From contig CADEGF010000008.1 in the NCBI GenBank assembly GCA_902826815.1, positions 1 through 64,000 of the forward strand: a DNA stretch of 64,000 bases. The letters run 5' to 3'. Each line of letters starts with the position of its first letter. Positions within the stretch are counted from its first letter, which is position 1. Positions 32,382-41,299 of the stretch are shown here, piece by piece. Source of the stretch: an uncultured Mycobacteriaceae bacterium. Lineage in GTDB: Bacteria; Actinomycetota; Actinomycetes; Mycobacteriales; Mycobacteriaceae. A program made the translations under genes and the position numbers. The notes under the pieces were generated by a model that was not told the DNA's origin, did no database searches, and saw only the letters and a list, made by a program, of their open reading frames with translations.

Positions 32382-33569
32382 GTGACGGGCCGAGCGCTGC
32401 GCCCGCTGATGGGCGTCGCCACCGTTGTCGCGATCGTCGCGGTGGTCGTCCTCGCCGCGACCCTGTTCCGCGGCGGGTTCACCGACAGCGTTCCCGTGAC
32501 GGTGGTGTCCCCGCGCGCCGGGCTGGTGATGAACCCCGACGCCAAGGTGCAGATCCGCGGGGTCCAGGTGGGCAAGGTCGCGTCGATCGAGCAGCTGCCC
32601 AGCGGCGAGGCCGCGATTCACCTGGCGATGGATCCGAAGCGGATGAACGCGATACCCGCGAACGTGCTCGTCGATATCGCATCGACGACGGTGTTCGGCG
32701 CCAAGTACGTCCAGTTCGTGTTCCCGCCCGACCCGTCGCCGGAATCGCTGCGGGCAGGGCAGGTGCTCGCCGCCAAGCACGTGATGGTCGAAATCAACAC
32801 CGTGTTCGAGAACCTCACGTCGGTGCTGTCCAAGATCGACCCGCCGAAGCTCAACGAAGCCCTCGGCGGCATCGCGCAGGCCGTCAACGGACGCGGCGAG
32901 AAGATCGGCCAGATGCTGACCGACCTTGACGCGTATCTGGCGAAGATCGAACCGAGCCTGCCCGCGCTCAGCCAGGACCTCGAGGTGGCGCCTGAGGTTC
33001 TGCAGGCCTACGGCGATGCCGCGCCCGACTTCGTCACCGTCGCCGACAACGCGGCGCGGATCAGCGACACGATCGTCGACCAGGATCAGAATCTCGACGC
33101 CGCACTCGTCAGCGTCACCGGCCTAGCCGACATCGGCAACGACGTGATCGGCACCAACCGCCAGCCACTCGCCGACGTACTTCACCTTTTGGTGCCCACC
33201 ACCGACCTGCTGAACAAGTACAACCAGGCGCTGTGGTGCGGGCTGTCAGGGATGGTCAACGCCTCGGCCCGGCCACCGCTGAAGGAGCCTGGTGTGGTGG
33301 TGCTCGCGGGCTTCCTGTGGGGGCAGGAGCGCTACCGCTACCCGATGGACCTGCCGAAGGCCGGCGCGACGGGCGGTCCGCAGTGCACCGGTCTGCCGAA
33401 CCTGCCGTTCGAAAGCGTGCCCCCATATGTCGTCGCCGACACCGGCACCAACCCGTGGCGGCGTACCTATCCGGGCATCGTGCTGAATGCCGAAGCGATC
33501 AAGAACATCATGTTCGGTCACGTCGACGGGCCGCCGCGGAACACGTACCAGATCGGGCAGCCCGGATGA
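32382..33569 (+). CDS. MCE-family protein, MceA-type
   Basis: 395 aa, GTG start. An N-terminal membrane anchor (LMGVATVVAIVAVVVLAATLF) is followed by the MCE domain (about 35-115: VTVVSPRAGLVMNPDAKVQIRGVQVGKV) and a long helical region that forms the needle in Mce complexes; the end has GYLP-like conserved PNLPFESVPPYVVADTGTNPW. Mce proteins form a hexameric lipid tunnel from outer to inner membrane. As the first gene of the operon it normally follows yrbEA and yrbEB, but here none precede it. A four-codon ATG-start frame (ATGGTGATGGGGTGA) overlaps its start. Confidence 0.93.
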   Translation: MTGRALRPLMGVATVVAIVAVVVLAATLFRGGFTDSVPVTVVSPRAGLVMNPDAKVQIRGVQVGKVASIEQLPSGEAAIHLAMDPKRMNAIPANVLVDIASTTVFGAKYVQFVFPPDPSPESLRAGQVLAAKHVMVEINTVFENLTSVLSKIDPPKLNEALGGIAQAVNGRGEKIGQMLTDLDAYLAKIEPSLPALSQDLEVAPEVLQAYGDAAPDFVTVADNAARISDTIVDQDQNLDAALVSVTGLADIGNDVIGTNRQPLADVLHLLVPTTDLLNKYNQALWCGLSGMVNASARPPLKEPGVVVLAGFLWGQERYRYPMDLPKAGATGGPQCTGLPNLPFESVPPYVVADTGTNPWRRTYPGIVLNAEAIKNIMFGHVDGPPRNTYQIGQPG

Positions 33570-34591
33570 GGCGCTCGCTGCGGCCAACCCTGGTCAAGTT
33601 CGGGGTCTTCGGCGTCGTCATGGCTGTGATGACCGCGTGCCTGTTCTTCATCTTCGGGCAGTACCAGACGGGTTCGACGAAGAACTACTCCGCGGTTTTC
33701 AAGGATGCCTCGCGCGTCGAGGTCGGGCAGTCGGTGCGTGTCGGCGGGATGCGGGTCGGGACGGTCAACGGCGTCAAGCTCCAGAAGGACAAGACAGCCC
33801 TCATCACGTTTGACGCCGATCCCGCCGTCCAGATGACCGACGGCACCCGGGTGGCTGTGCGCTATCTCAATCTCGTCGGCGACCGGTATCTGGAGCTGAT
33901 CGACGGTCCAGGTGAGCGCAAGTTGCCGCCAGGATCGCAGATCCCCGCGGAGCGGACTGCGGGGGCATTGGATCTCGACCTGCTTCTCGGCGGCCTCAAA
34001 CCCGTTATCCGAGGCCTCAATCCGCAGGACGTGAACGCGTTGTCGGCGTCGCTGATCCAGATCTTCCAGGGCCAGGGCGGCACCCTGCAGTCGCTGCTGT
34101 CCAACACGTCGGGGTTCACCACCGCGCTGGCCGAACACAACCAGACGATCCAGGCGCTGATCGATAACCTGCGTACGCTTTTGGCGACCCTCACCAAGGA
34201 GGGCGACAAGTTCTCCGCCACGATCGCCAAGCTGGAGACGTTGGTGACTGCGCTTGCGGCGGAGAAGGATCCGATCGGCACGGCCATCGAGTCGCTGAAC
34301 AACGGCAGCGCTTCGGTGGCCGACCTGCTCACCGATGCCCGGCCTCCGCTGAAGGGCACCGTCGACCAGTTGAACCGGTTGGTCACCAACATGGACGGCC
34401 AGAAGGACCGTCTCGATTCGGCATTGCAGAAAGCGCCGGAGAACTACCGCAAGCTGATCCGCACCGGGTCCTACGGCAGCTTCTTCAACTACTACATCTG
34501 CGAACTCAAATGGCGGGTGACCGACCTTCAGGGCCGCACCGCCGAGTTCCCATGGATCAAGCAGGAATCGGGGAGGTGCACCGAGCCCTGA
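33566..34591 (+). CDS. MCE-family protein, MceB-type
   Basis: 341 aa. Anchor helix FGVFGVVMAVMTACLFFIFG, MCE domain with SAVFKDASRVEVGQSVRVGGMRVGTVNGV, then coiled helices (AEHNQTIQALIDNLRTLLATL) and a conserved end, SYGSFFNYYICELKWRVTDLQG, which is diagnostic for MceB. ATG overlaps the mceA stop by 4 bp. It contributes one subunit of the heteromeric Mce tube. Confidence 0.93.
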   Translation: MRRSLRPTLVKFGVFGVVMAVMTACLFFIFGQYQTGSTKNYSAVFKDASRVEVGQSVRVGGMRVGTVNGVKLQKDKTALITFDADPAVQMTDGTRVAVRYLNLVGDRYLELIDGPGERKLPPGSQIPAERTAGALDLDLLLGGLKPVIRGLNPQDVNALSASLIQIFQGQGGTLQSLLSNTSGFTTALAEHNQTIQALIDNLRTLLATLTKEGDKFSATIAKLETLVTALAAEKDPIGTAIESLNNGSASVADLLTDARPPLKGTVDQLNRLVTNMDGQKDRLDSALQKAPENYRKLIRTGSYGSFFNYYICELKWRVTDLQGRTAEFPWIKQESGRCTEP

Positions 34592-35694
34592 TGCTGAGAT
34601 ACCGTGGAAGCAAGCTTGTTCGGACGGGGTTCATGGGTGTCGTCCTGTCGATCCTCATCGTGCTGATCGGACTGTCTCCTGAGACGTTGACGTCCATGGC
34701 GACGGCGCTGCGCTATCAGGCGCAGTTCTCCGATGCGGGTGGCCTGACACCGGGCAACGACGTGACGATCGCCGGAATCAAGGTCGGCAGCGTTTCGGAT
34801 GTCTCCCTGCAGGGACGCAACGCGCTGGTGACGTTCGCCATCGACGGCACGGTCGAACTCGGTTCGAATACGACGGCACACGTGCGGACCGGGACGCTTC
34901 TCGGTGAACGAGTCCTCACGCTGGAGTCCGCAGGCGACGGCACCATGCACCCGATGGACGTCATCCCGGTGTCGCGGACCGCGTCGCCGTATTCGCTCAC
35001 CGAAGCGGTCAGCGAGCTCACCACCAACACCGCGGGCACCGACACCGCGTCCCTGAACCAATCGCTCGATACGCTGTCGGAGACGCTGGATCAGGTTGCG
35101 CCACAACTGGGTCCGGCGTTCGACGGGATCACCAAGCTGTCGCACGCCATCAACGACCGTGACGATTCGCTGAGCACGCTGCTCAAGGACGGCGCCGACG
35201 TCACCAAGATCCTGTCCGACCGCAGCGCACAGGTGAACGCCCTGATCCTCAATGGCAATGACCTCGTCGGCGTGCTCAACGAACGCCGCCGGGCGATCGT
35301 CGAATTGCTGGTCCACACGTCGGCGTTGGCGAAGCAGCTGAAGGGTCTGATCAACGACAACGAGGAGAAGCTGGCGCCGACGCTGGACAAGCTCAATGCG
35401 GTGACGGCGATCCTGGAGAAGAACCGCGACAACATCGCCAAGGCGCTGCCAGGCCTGGCGAAGTTCCAGACGACGCTCGGCGAGACGATCGGCAACGGTC
35501 CGTACTACCAGGCCTACATCCCCAACATCTTCTTCGGCGAGCTACTGCAGCCCTTCTTTGACTACGCGTTCGGTTTCCGGCGGGGAACCAACGCGGGCCA
35601 GCCACCCGACAACGCCGGCCCGCGTGCCGAAATTCCGTTCCCGTACAACGGGATTCCGCAGGAGAACGAGAAGTGGGGGCCGCCGCCGCCATGA
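34591..35694 (+). CDS. MCE-family protein, MceC-type
   Basis: 367 aa. Anchor helix TGFMGVVLSILIVLIGLSPE, MCE domain YQAQFSDAGGLTPGNDVTIAGIKVGSV, long helical middle part, and conserved YYQAYIPNIFFGELLQPFFDYAFGF. The C-terminus is a short proline-rich tail (NEKWGPPPP). It starts within the mceB stop (TGATG). Residues 20-100 would form the membrane-proximal ring. Confidence 0.93.
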   Translation: MLRYRGSKLVRTGFMGVVLSILIVLIGLSPETLTSMATALRYQAQFSDAGGLTPGNDVTIAGIKVGSVSDVSLQGRNALVTFAIDGTVELGSNTTAHVRTGTLLGERVLTLESAGDGTMHPMDVIPVSRTASPYSLTEAVSELTTNTAGTDTASLNQSLDTLSETLDQVAPQLGPAFDGITKLSHAINDRDDSLSTLLKDGADVTKILSDRSAQVNALILNGNDLVGVLNERRRAIVELLVHTSALAKQLKGLINDNEEKLAPTLDKLNAVTAILEKNRDNIAKALPGLAKFQTTLGETIGNGPYYQAYIPNIFFGELLQPFFDYAFGFRRGTNAGQPPDNAGPRAEIPFPYNGIPQENEKWGPPPP

Positions 35695-37085
35695 CTCGAA
35701 ACCGGCTCGTGAAACTCTCCCTTGCGGCGCTGCTCGCCGTGGCGCTCGTCGGCGGTGTCGCCGTCGTCGTCCAGCAGGCGTTCTTCAAGCCCAACACGAT
35801 CACCGCGTACTTCACCAAGACGGTCGCCATCTATCCCGGTGACGAGGTCCGCATCGCCGGAGTAAAAGTGGGCTCCATCGACTCGATCGAGCCGATGGGC
35901 ACGCAGGCGAAGATGACACTGCGCGTCAAGCGCAACATCTCGGTTCCCGCAGACGCCAAGGCCGTCATCGTCGCGCAGAACCTGATCTCGGCCCGCTATG
36001 TCCAGCTCGCGCCCGCCTACGAATCCGGCCCGACGATGCGCGACGGCGCCGTGATTCCACTCGACCGCACGGCGATCCCCGTCGAGTGGGATGAAGTGAA
36101 AGAACAGTTGATGCGGCTGGCGACCGAACTTGGCCCGGACAAAGGGGTTTCGACGGGCTCCGTCGGGCGGTTCATCGACAGCGCCGCCAACGCCCTTGAC
36201 GGCAACGGGGACAAGCTGCGCCAGACGCTGGCACAGCTGTCCGGCGTCGGACGGATTCTGGCCGACGGCAGCGGGAACATCGTCGACACCATCACCAACC
36301 TGCAGACCTTCGTCACCGCGCTTCGTGACAGCAACGACCAGATAGTGCAGTTCCAGGACAGGTTCGCGACGTTGACCAGCGTGGTCGACAACAGCAGGAC
36401 GGACCTCGATGCCGCGCTGACGAACCTGTCCGAGGTCGTCGGCGATACCCAACGTTTCATCGAGGGCACGCGAGACAAGACCGCCGAACAGATTCGGTTG
36501 CTCGCGGGCGTCACCCAGAACCTGGCCGATCACCGCCTTGACCTCGAGAATGTCCTCCACATCGCGCCGCACTCGATTGCCAACGCCGTCAACATGTTCG
36601 ACCCGCGCACGGGTGCCGCCAGCGGTGTCTTCGTGCTGAACAACCTGTCGAACCCGGTGTGGGCGATCTGCACCATGATCGGCGCGCTTGAGAATGTGAC
36701 ATCCCCTGAGACGGGCAAGCTCTGCGCCCAGTACGCAGGCCCTGCGCTGAACTCGATCGACATCAACAGCATCCCCGTTCCGTTCAACCCGTTCCTGTCG
36801 GGTAACCCGCCGGACTACATGCTCAGGTATTCCGAGGACAGGCTCCGGCCGGAGAACGAAGGGCAGCCGCCTCCGCCCCCCACCGACCCGCCCTCGGTTT
36901 CCGCGTACACGGGTGCGGGCGATATACCGCCGCCGCCGGGCTATGGGCCGCCGCCAGGGCCGCCTGCGCCGCCTGGGCCGCCTGCGCCGTCGCTGCAGGA
37001 CATGCTCCTGCCTGCGGAGGCGCCTCCGCCGCCGGGTGACGTGCCGCCGGATGCGCCGCCTGCGACTGACGGGACGCCGCCATGA
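35691..37085 (+). CDS. MCE-family protein, MceD-type
   Basis: 464 aa from ATG 35691 (MTRNRLVKLS). Anchor helix SLAALLAVALVGGVAVVVQQ, MCE domain ITAYFTKTVAIYPGDEVRIAGVKVGSIDSI, helical needle part, then CAQYAGPALNSIDINSIPVPFNP. The C-terminal 80 residues are proline-rich (PPPPTDPPS, PPGPPAPPGPP), which in Mce proteins probably spans or contacts the cell wall. It overlaps mceC by 4 bp. Confidence 0.93.
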   Translation: MTRNRLVKLSLAALLAVALVGGVAVVVQQAFFKPNTITAYFTKTVAIYPGDEVRIAGVKVGSIDSIEPMGTQAKMTLRVKRNISVPADAKAVIVAQNLISARYVQLAPAYESGPTMRDGAVIPLDRTAIPVEWDEVKEQLMRLATELGPDKGVSTGSVGRFIDSAANALDGNGDKLRQTLAQLSGVGRILADGSGNIVDTITNLQTFVTALRDSNDQIVQFQDRFATLTSVVDNSRTDLDAALTNLSEVVGDTQRFIEGTRDKTAEQIRLLAGVTQNLADHRLDLENVLHIAPHSIANAVNMFDPRTGAASGVFVLNNLSNPVWAICTMIGALENVTSPETGKLCAQYAGPALNSIDINSIPVPFNPFLSGNPPDYMLRYSEDRLRPENEGQPPPPPTDPPSVSAYTGAGDIPPPPGYGPPPGPPAPPGPPAPSLQDMLLPAEAPPPPGDVPPDAPPATDGTPP

Positions 37086-38329
37086 TTGCCGCAGCGAGGC
37101 GGAGTGAGCATCGCAGCGACGCAGGAGCGAGGAGCGGAGCGACAACGCAGCGCGGCAACGTCGAACGGAGGAGCGGGCGTCGGCTGCTCGCGATCGGCTG
37201 CAGCGTCATGGTGACGGTCACCGGGTGCGCGTTCCAAGGTGTGAACTCGCTACCGCTACCCGGCGCGGTCGGACGTGGTGGCGGTGCGGCCGTCTACCAT
37301 GTCGAGCTCGCGAATGTCGGCACGCTCGAATCGAATTCGCCGGTGCTGATCGACGATGTCGTCGTCGGCAGCGTCGGCAGGATGCGATTGCACGGCTGGC
37401 ACATCGACCTGGATCTATCGCTCAAGCCCGACGCCATCGTGCCCGCCAACGCCGTGGCGACGGTCGGGCAGACGAGCCTGCTCGGGTCGATGCACGTGGC
37501 GCTCGACCCGCCACCGGGTGACGCGCCGAACGGGCGCCTGAAGCCCGGCTCAACGATCGGCCTGAACAGTTCGTCGACCTACCCGTCGACCGAGCAGACG
37601 TTGTCGTCGCTGGCGGCCGTGGTCAACGGCGGCGGCCTCGGACAGGTCGGCGACATCGTGCACAACTTCAACATCGCGTTGAGCGGTCGCGGGGATGTCG
37701 TCCGCGATCTGATCGCCCGACTCGACACTTTCGTCGGAACGCTCTATCAACAGCGCGACAACATCATCGCGACCGTCACCGAACTGAACCGGTTCGCGTC
37801 CACGCTCGGCGGGCAGCAGGAAGTGCTGACGCGTGCGCTGAACAAGATCCCGCCCGCGCTGGACGTGCTGATCAAGGAGCGGCCGAGGCTCACCACCGCA
37901 CTGGAGAAGCTGGGCACGCTGAGCGAGACCGTTTCGGGGCTCGTCAACGACACGCAGGCCGACCTTGTCACGAACCTGCAGAATCTCGAGCCCACGCTCA
38001 AGGCGCTGGCCGATGTCGGCCCGGAGATCGACACCGCCCTCGCCTACGTCCCGACGTTCCCGTTGACCCAGAACCTGATCGACCGCGGCGTTCGTGGCGA
38101 CTACGTGAACCTGTGGGTCACAGTCGATCTCACCAACGCCCGTCTCAAGCGGGGGCTGCTGCTCGGCACGCGTCTCGGCCAGGACCGGGCGTCGATGATC
38201 CCTGCGCCCGGCGATGCCGGCTACGACGCCTACTACACCAAGTTCCCGCTCGGCGTCGGCACGTCACCACCGTTCGGACCGATCCCGAACGCGGACGCCG
38301 CGCCATGGGAGCCCGGGGGTGGTGGCTGA
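37082..38329 (+). CDS. MCE-family lipoprotein, MceE-type
   Basis: 415 aa. The lipobox MVTVTGCAF places the lipid-bearing cysteine at residue 49. MCE domain: VYHVELANVGTLESNSPVLIDDVVVGSVGRM. In front of the signal peptide is an unusual 33-residue Arg/Ser/Ala-rich extension encoded by the repetitive DNA 37090-37180 (GAGGCGGAGTGAGC-like units). No nearer start codon would leave a working signal peptide, so the extension appears to be translated. The fifth gene of the operon is the lipoprotein, as in other mce loci. Confidence 0.9.
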   Translation: MIAAARRSEHRSDAGARSGATTQRGNVERRSGRRLLAIGCSVMVTVTGCAFQGVNSLPLPGAVGRGGGAAVYHVELANVGTLESNSPVLIDDVVVGSVGRMRLHGWHIDLDLSLKPDAIVPANAVATVGQTSLLGSMHVALDPPPGDAPNGRLKPGSTIGLNSSSTYPSTEQTLSSLAAVVNGGGLGQVGDIVHNFNIALSGRGDVVRDLIARLDTFVGTLYQQRDNIIATVTELNRFASTLGGQQEVLTRALNKIPPALDVLIKERPRLTTALEKLGTLSETVSGLVNDTQADLVTNLQNLEPTLKALADVGPEIDTALAYVPTFPLTQNLIDRGVRGDYVNLWVTVDLTNARLKRGLLLGTRLGQDRASMIPAPGDAGYDAYYTKFPLGVGTSPPFGPIPNADAAPWEPGGGG

Positions 38330-39951
38330 TGCTCACGCGCTTCGTCCGGATCCAGCTCGCGATCTTCACGATCGCGTCGGTTGTCGGCGTCTTGGTGATG
38401 GTGTTCGCCTACATGCAGGCACCGACGTTGCTCGGGATCGGTCGAATCACCGTCACGCTCGAATTGCCCGCGTCGGGCGGGCTTTACCGATTCTCCAACG
38501 TGACGTACCGCGGCGTCGAGGTCGGCAAGGTGACGAGGATGGACGTGTCGCGGACGCAGGCCACCGCGACGCTGTCGCTTGGCACGTCGCCGAAGATTCC
38601 GGCCGACCTGGAAGCCGAGGTGCGCAGCGTGTCGGCGGTCGGCGAACAGTACGTGGAACTGATGCCGCGCACGGATTCTCCGCCGTATCTTCAGGACGGG
38701 TCGGTGATCGCCATGTCCGACACCAAGATTCCGCAGCCCGTCGGGCCGATGCTGGACCAGGTCAGCACGCTGATCAACAGCGTGCCCAAGGAGAAGTTGA
38801 GCGGGCTGGTCAACGAGTCGTTCAACGCGTTCAACGGCGCCGGTTTCGACCTCGGCTCGCTCTTCGACTCGTCGGCGAAGATCTCCGGCGATCTGAACAC
38901 GGTGTCGGATCAGACCACGACGCTGATCCAGGACAGTGGGCCGCTTCTCGATTCGCAAGCGCAGACGACCGATTCACTGCGGACCTGGGCGAGAAGCCTT
39001 GCCGGGATCACCGGTCAGGTGGTGGCGAACGACCCACAGGTGCGCACCCTGTTGCAGGAGGGGCCGCCCGCGGCGAGTGAGGTGACGCGACTGCTCGATC
39101 AGGTGAAGCCGACCCTGCCCGTTCTGTTGGCGAACCTCACCACCTTCGGGCAGGTGGCGGTGACCTACCACCCGTCACTCGAGCAGGTGCTGGTGTTGCT
39201 GCCGCCGTTCGTCGGTGATGTTCTGTCCTCGGCTCCCGAGAACAACCCGACCGGTATCCCGTTGGGAGACTTCAGGGTGCAGCTGGGCGACGGGCCGCCG
39301 TGCACCGTCGGGTTCCTGCCACCGTCGCAGTGGCGTTCGCCTGCCGACCTGACCACGGTCGACACGCCGGACGGGCTGTATTGCAAGCTGCCGCAGGATG
39401 CTCCGATCGTTGTGCGCGGAGCGCGCAACTCGCCGTGCATGGGTGTCCCTGGCAAGCGTGCGCCGACGGTGCAGGAGTGTTACAGCGACAAGCCCTACAC
39501 TCCGCTGGCGGTGCGGCAGCACGCGCTGGGACCGTATCCGATCGACCCGAATCTGATCGCACAAGGCATTCCCCCCGACAGCCGTGTCGACGAAGGCCAA
39601 AGGCTCTACGCGCCAGTGGAAGGCACCCCGATGCCGCCAGGGGCGGTGGTCCCGTCGAGCCCACCGCCGGACGCAGCCCCACCCGGTGCCCCACCACCAC
39701 CGCCAGAGGCGCCTGCACCACCCGCGCCGCCCGCCCAGGTATTCCCGCCGATGGATACCGGAGGAGCGGTGGCCGCGACGCCGAGTTCGTTCGGCGCGAA
39801 TGCTTCGACGCCTGGGCCGTCGGTCGCTGTCGCCCACTACGATCCGCAGACCGGGCAGTACGCCGCGCCGGACGGCGAGGTCTTCCGTCAGCAGGACCTC
39901 GTCGACCCGGCCAAGTCGTGGCAGGACCTGATCTACAAGGCGGACGTATGA
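38329..39951 (+). CDS. MCE-family protein, MceF-type
   Basis: 540 aa. Anchor helix VRIQLAIFTIASVVGVLVMVFAY, MCE domain TLLGIGRITVTLELPASGGLYRFSNVTYRGVEVGKV, long helix region, and a cysteine-containing segment (PCTVGFLPPSQWRSP, NSPCMGVPGKRAPTVQECYSD). The last 130 residues are proline-rich (PPPDAAPPGAPPPPPEAP) and end YDPQTGQYAAPDGEVFRQQDL, a conserved MceF tail. It starts within the mceE stop (TGATG). It completes a standard A-F set. Confidence 0.93.
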   Translation: MLTRFVRIQLAIFTIASVVGVLVMVFAYMQAPTLLGIGRITVTLELPASGGLYRFSNVTYRGVEVGKVTRMDVSRTQATATLSLGTSPKIPADLEAEVRSVSAVGEQYVELMPRTDSPPYLQDGSVIAMSDTKIPQPVGPMLDQVSTLINSVPKEKLSGLVNESFNAFNGAGFDLGSLFDSSAKISGDLNTVSDQTTTLIQDSGPLLDSQAQTTDSLRTWARSLAGITGQVVANDPQVRTLLQEGPPAASEVTRLLDQVKPTLPVLLANLTTFGQVAVTYHPSLEQVLVLLPPFVGDVLSSAPENNPTGIPLGDFRVQLGDGPPCTVGFLPPSQWRSPADLTTVDTPDGLYCKLPQDAPIVVRGARNSPCMGVPGKRAPTVQECYSDKPYTPLAVRQHALGPYPIDPNLIAQGIPPDSRVDEGQRLYAPVEGTPMPPGAVVPSSPPPDAAPPGAPPPPPEAPAPPAPPAQVFPPMDTGGAVAATPSSFGANASTPGPSVAVAHYDPQTGQYAAPDGEVFRQQDLVDPAKSWQDLIYKADV

Positions 39952-40442
39952 GGCTTGCGCCCTTGAAGTTTGGAGTCACCGTCGGCTTCGCCGCCGCAGT
40001 TCTGGTCGGTGCGCCGGCAAGCCACGCGGATCCCGGCGACGGCATCGCATTGAACGGCACCTACACGGCGTTCTCCGACGGCGTGTGGGCGAAGACCAAC
40101 GACTCCTCTCACGACGAGCGCAGCGTGACGCAGACGTGGACTGTCACGTCGACGTGCAGCACCTTCCAGGACTGCACCGGCCGGGTGACCAGCGACCAGG
40201 GCTGGAGTGCGGACATGAAATACCTGAGCGGCAGCTGGATCGTTCGCCGCACTGTGGACAACTGGGAGCCCTGCATCGACGGTACCGCGACGCCGGGGGA
40301 GCAGGTCTTCACATTCAACAAGGGCTACCCGGATCCGTTTCCGATGAAGGGCTGGGACACGACGACGGGTCCGAGCGGAGCGTGCGGATACAACAAGCAG
40401 CTCGATGTGCGGATGCCGTTCACACTGACCCCGGTCGGGTGA
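39948..40442 (+). CDS. secreted Mce-associated protein
   Basis: 164 aa with a signal peptide (MRLAPLKFGVTVGFAAAVLV, cleavage after SHA before DPGDG). The mature part is beta-rich with Trp and Cys (TWTVTSTCSTFQDCTGRVTSDQGW, NWEPCIDG, GACGYN), likely two disulfides. It overlaps mceF by 4 bp and so belongs to the operon. Its position is that of the small exported partners often placed after mceF. No enzyme motif; it may cap or load the Mce tunnel. Confidence 0.75.
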   Translation: MRLAPLKFGVTVGFAAAVLVGAPASHADPGDGIALNGTYTAFSDGVWAKTNDSSHDERSVTQTWTVTSTCSTFQDCTGRVTSDQGWSADMKYLSGSWIVRRTVDNWEPCIDGTATPGEQVFTFNKGYPDPFPMKGWDTTTGPSGACGYNKQLDVRMPFTLTPVG

Positions 40443-41266
40443 GCAATCGCTTGCGCACGCAGGAACCAGATCGATCGCTGCGGTACGTCGCCGTGATCAT
40501 GCCGCGGGGAAAGGGTTTGGCGACGCGGCGACTTCGGCTGTCCCGCATCGTCGCAGCCGGTGCTGAGCGCGTACTCGGTCTGCGTGATGTCGAGGTGGCC
40601 CGAATATCGCCGACAGCTCGCGTGCGAATTCACCGGCCCGTGGGTTCGACCGGGCCGCTGCCCGGGTCGGCGCGCGCCGGGGACCGCAAGGCGCGACGGA
40701 TGGCGGACCGCCTGGGTGCTGCAGTGGTCGCCGTCGACTACCGCCTCGCCCCCGGAACATCCATATCCGGCGGCCATCGACGACTGCTACGCCGCGTTGG
40801 AGTGGCTTGTGGCGCAGCCAGATATCGCTTCTGGTCGGATAGTCGTGTCCGGTGTCAGCGCCGGGGGCGGGCTGGCCGCGGCATTGACGCTGAGATGCGT
40901 CGACACTGGATTGGTGAAGCTCGCAGGCCAGGTGCTGCAGTATCCGATGCTCGACGATCGGACCGCGCTGAAGTCAGGCACCTCCGCCCTAGGCTGGACG
41001 CCTGACGACAACAGATTCGGTTGGCAGTCCTACCTGCCTATCGCCCCCGGCGCCGACGCGGTCAGCGCCTATGCGGCCCCCGCTCGCCGGTCTGACCTCG
41101 CGGGCCTGCCGCCGACGTGGATCGGCGTTGGCACGGCGGACCTGTTCCACGACGAAGCTGTCGATTACGCGGCGCGCCTTCGGGCCGCAGGGGTTTCCAC
41201 CCAACTCGACGTCGTCCCTGGTGCCTGCGCGCGATGCAGCAGTTTCTTGCGAATCCGGCGCGCTAA
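40439..41266 (+). pseudogene. alpha/beta hydrolase (HSL/esterase type) remnant
   Basis: The GTG overlaps the previous stop (GTGA), so this was the next operon gene. The first frame gives MPRGKGLATRRLRLSRIV and RKARRMADRLGAAVVAVDYRLAP. At that point an extra base in the CCCCC near 40747-40751 shifts to the frame reading EHPYPAAIDDCYAALEW and VVSGVSAGGGLAAALTL (G-x-S-A-G). The HGGG oxyanion segment expected between about 40660 and 40680 is missing. A second shift near 41220-41235 leads to MQQFLANPAR and a TAA at 41264. Three lesions make a working enzyme unlikely. Confidence 0.75.
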
Positions 41267-41299
41267 ACGACGCTCACGGTGGGTTGGCGCGCCGAATTC
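41251..41299. repeat. hairpin repeat related to 6381-6433
   Basis: Arms 41251-41268 and 41282-41299 pair with three mismatches around a 13-nt loop (GACGCTCACGGTG). Core GGCGCGCTAAAC and the loop ACGCTCAC are shared with the element at 6381-6433. It covers the ends of the hydrolase remnant and of the convergent oxidoreductase gene, and probably acts as their terminator. Confidence 0.65.

Noticed and set aside
32134-32385. 83-codon frame before mceA
   Set aside because: It starts within the -35/-10 region of the predicted promoter and lacks coding character.
35562-37145. 527-codon minus-strand open frame
   Set aside because: Lies opposite mceD and mceC, composition is that of a shadow frame, no motif.
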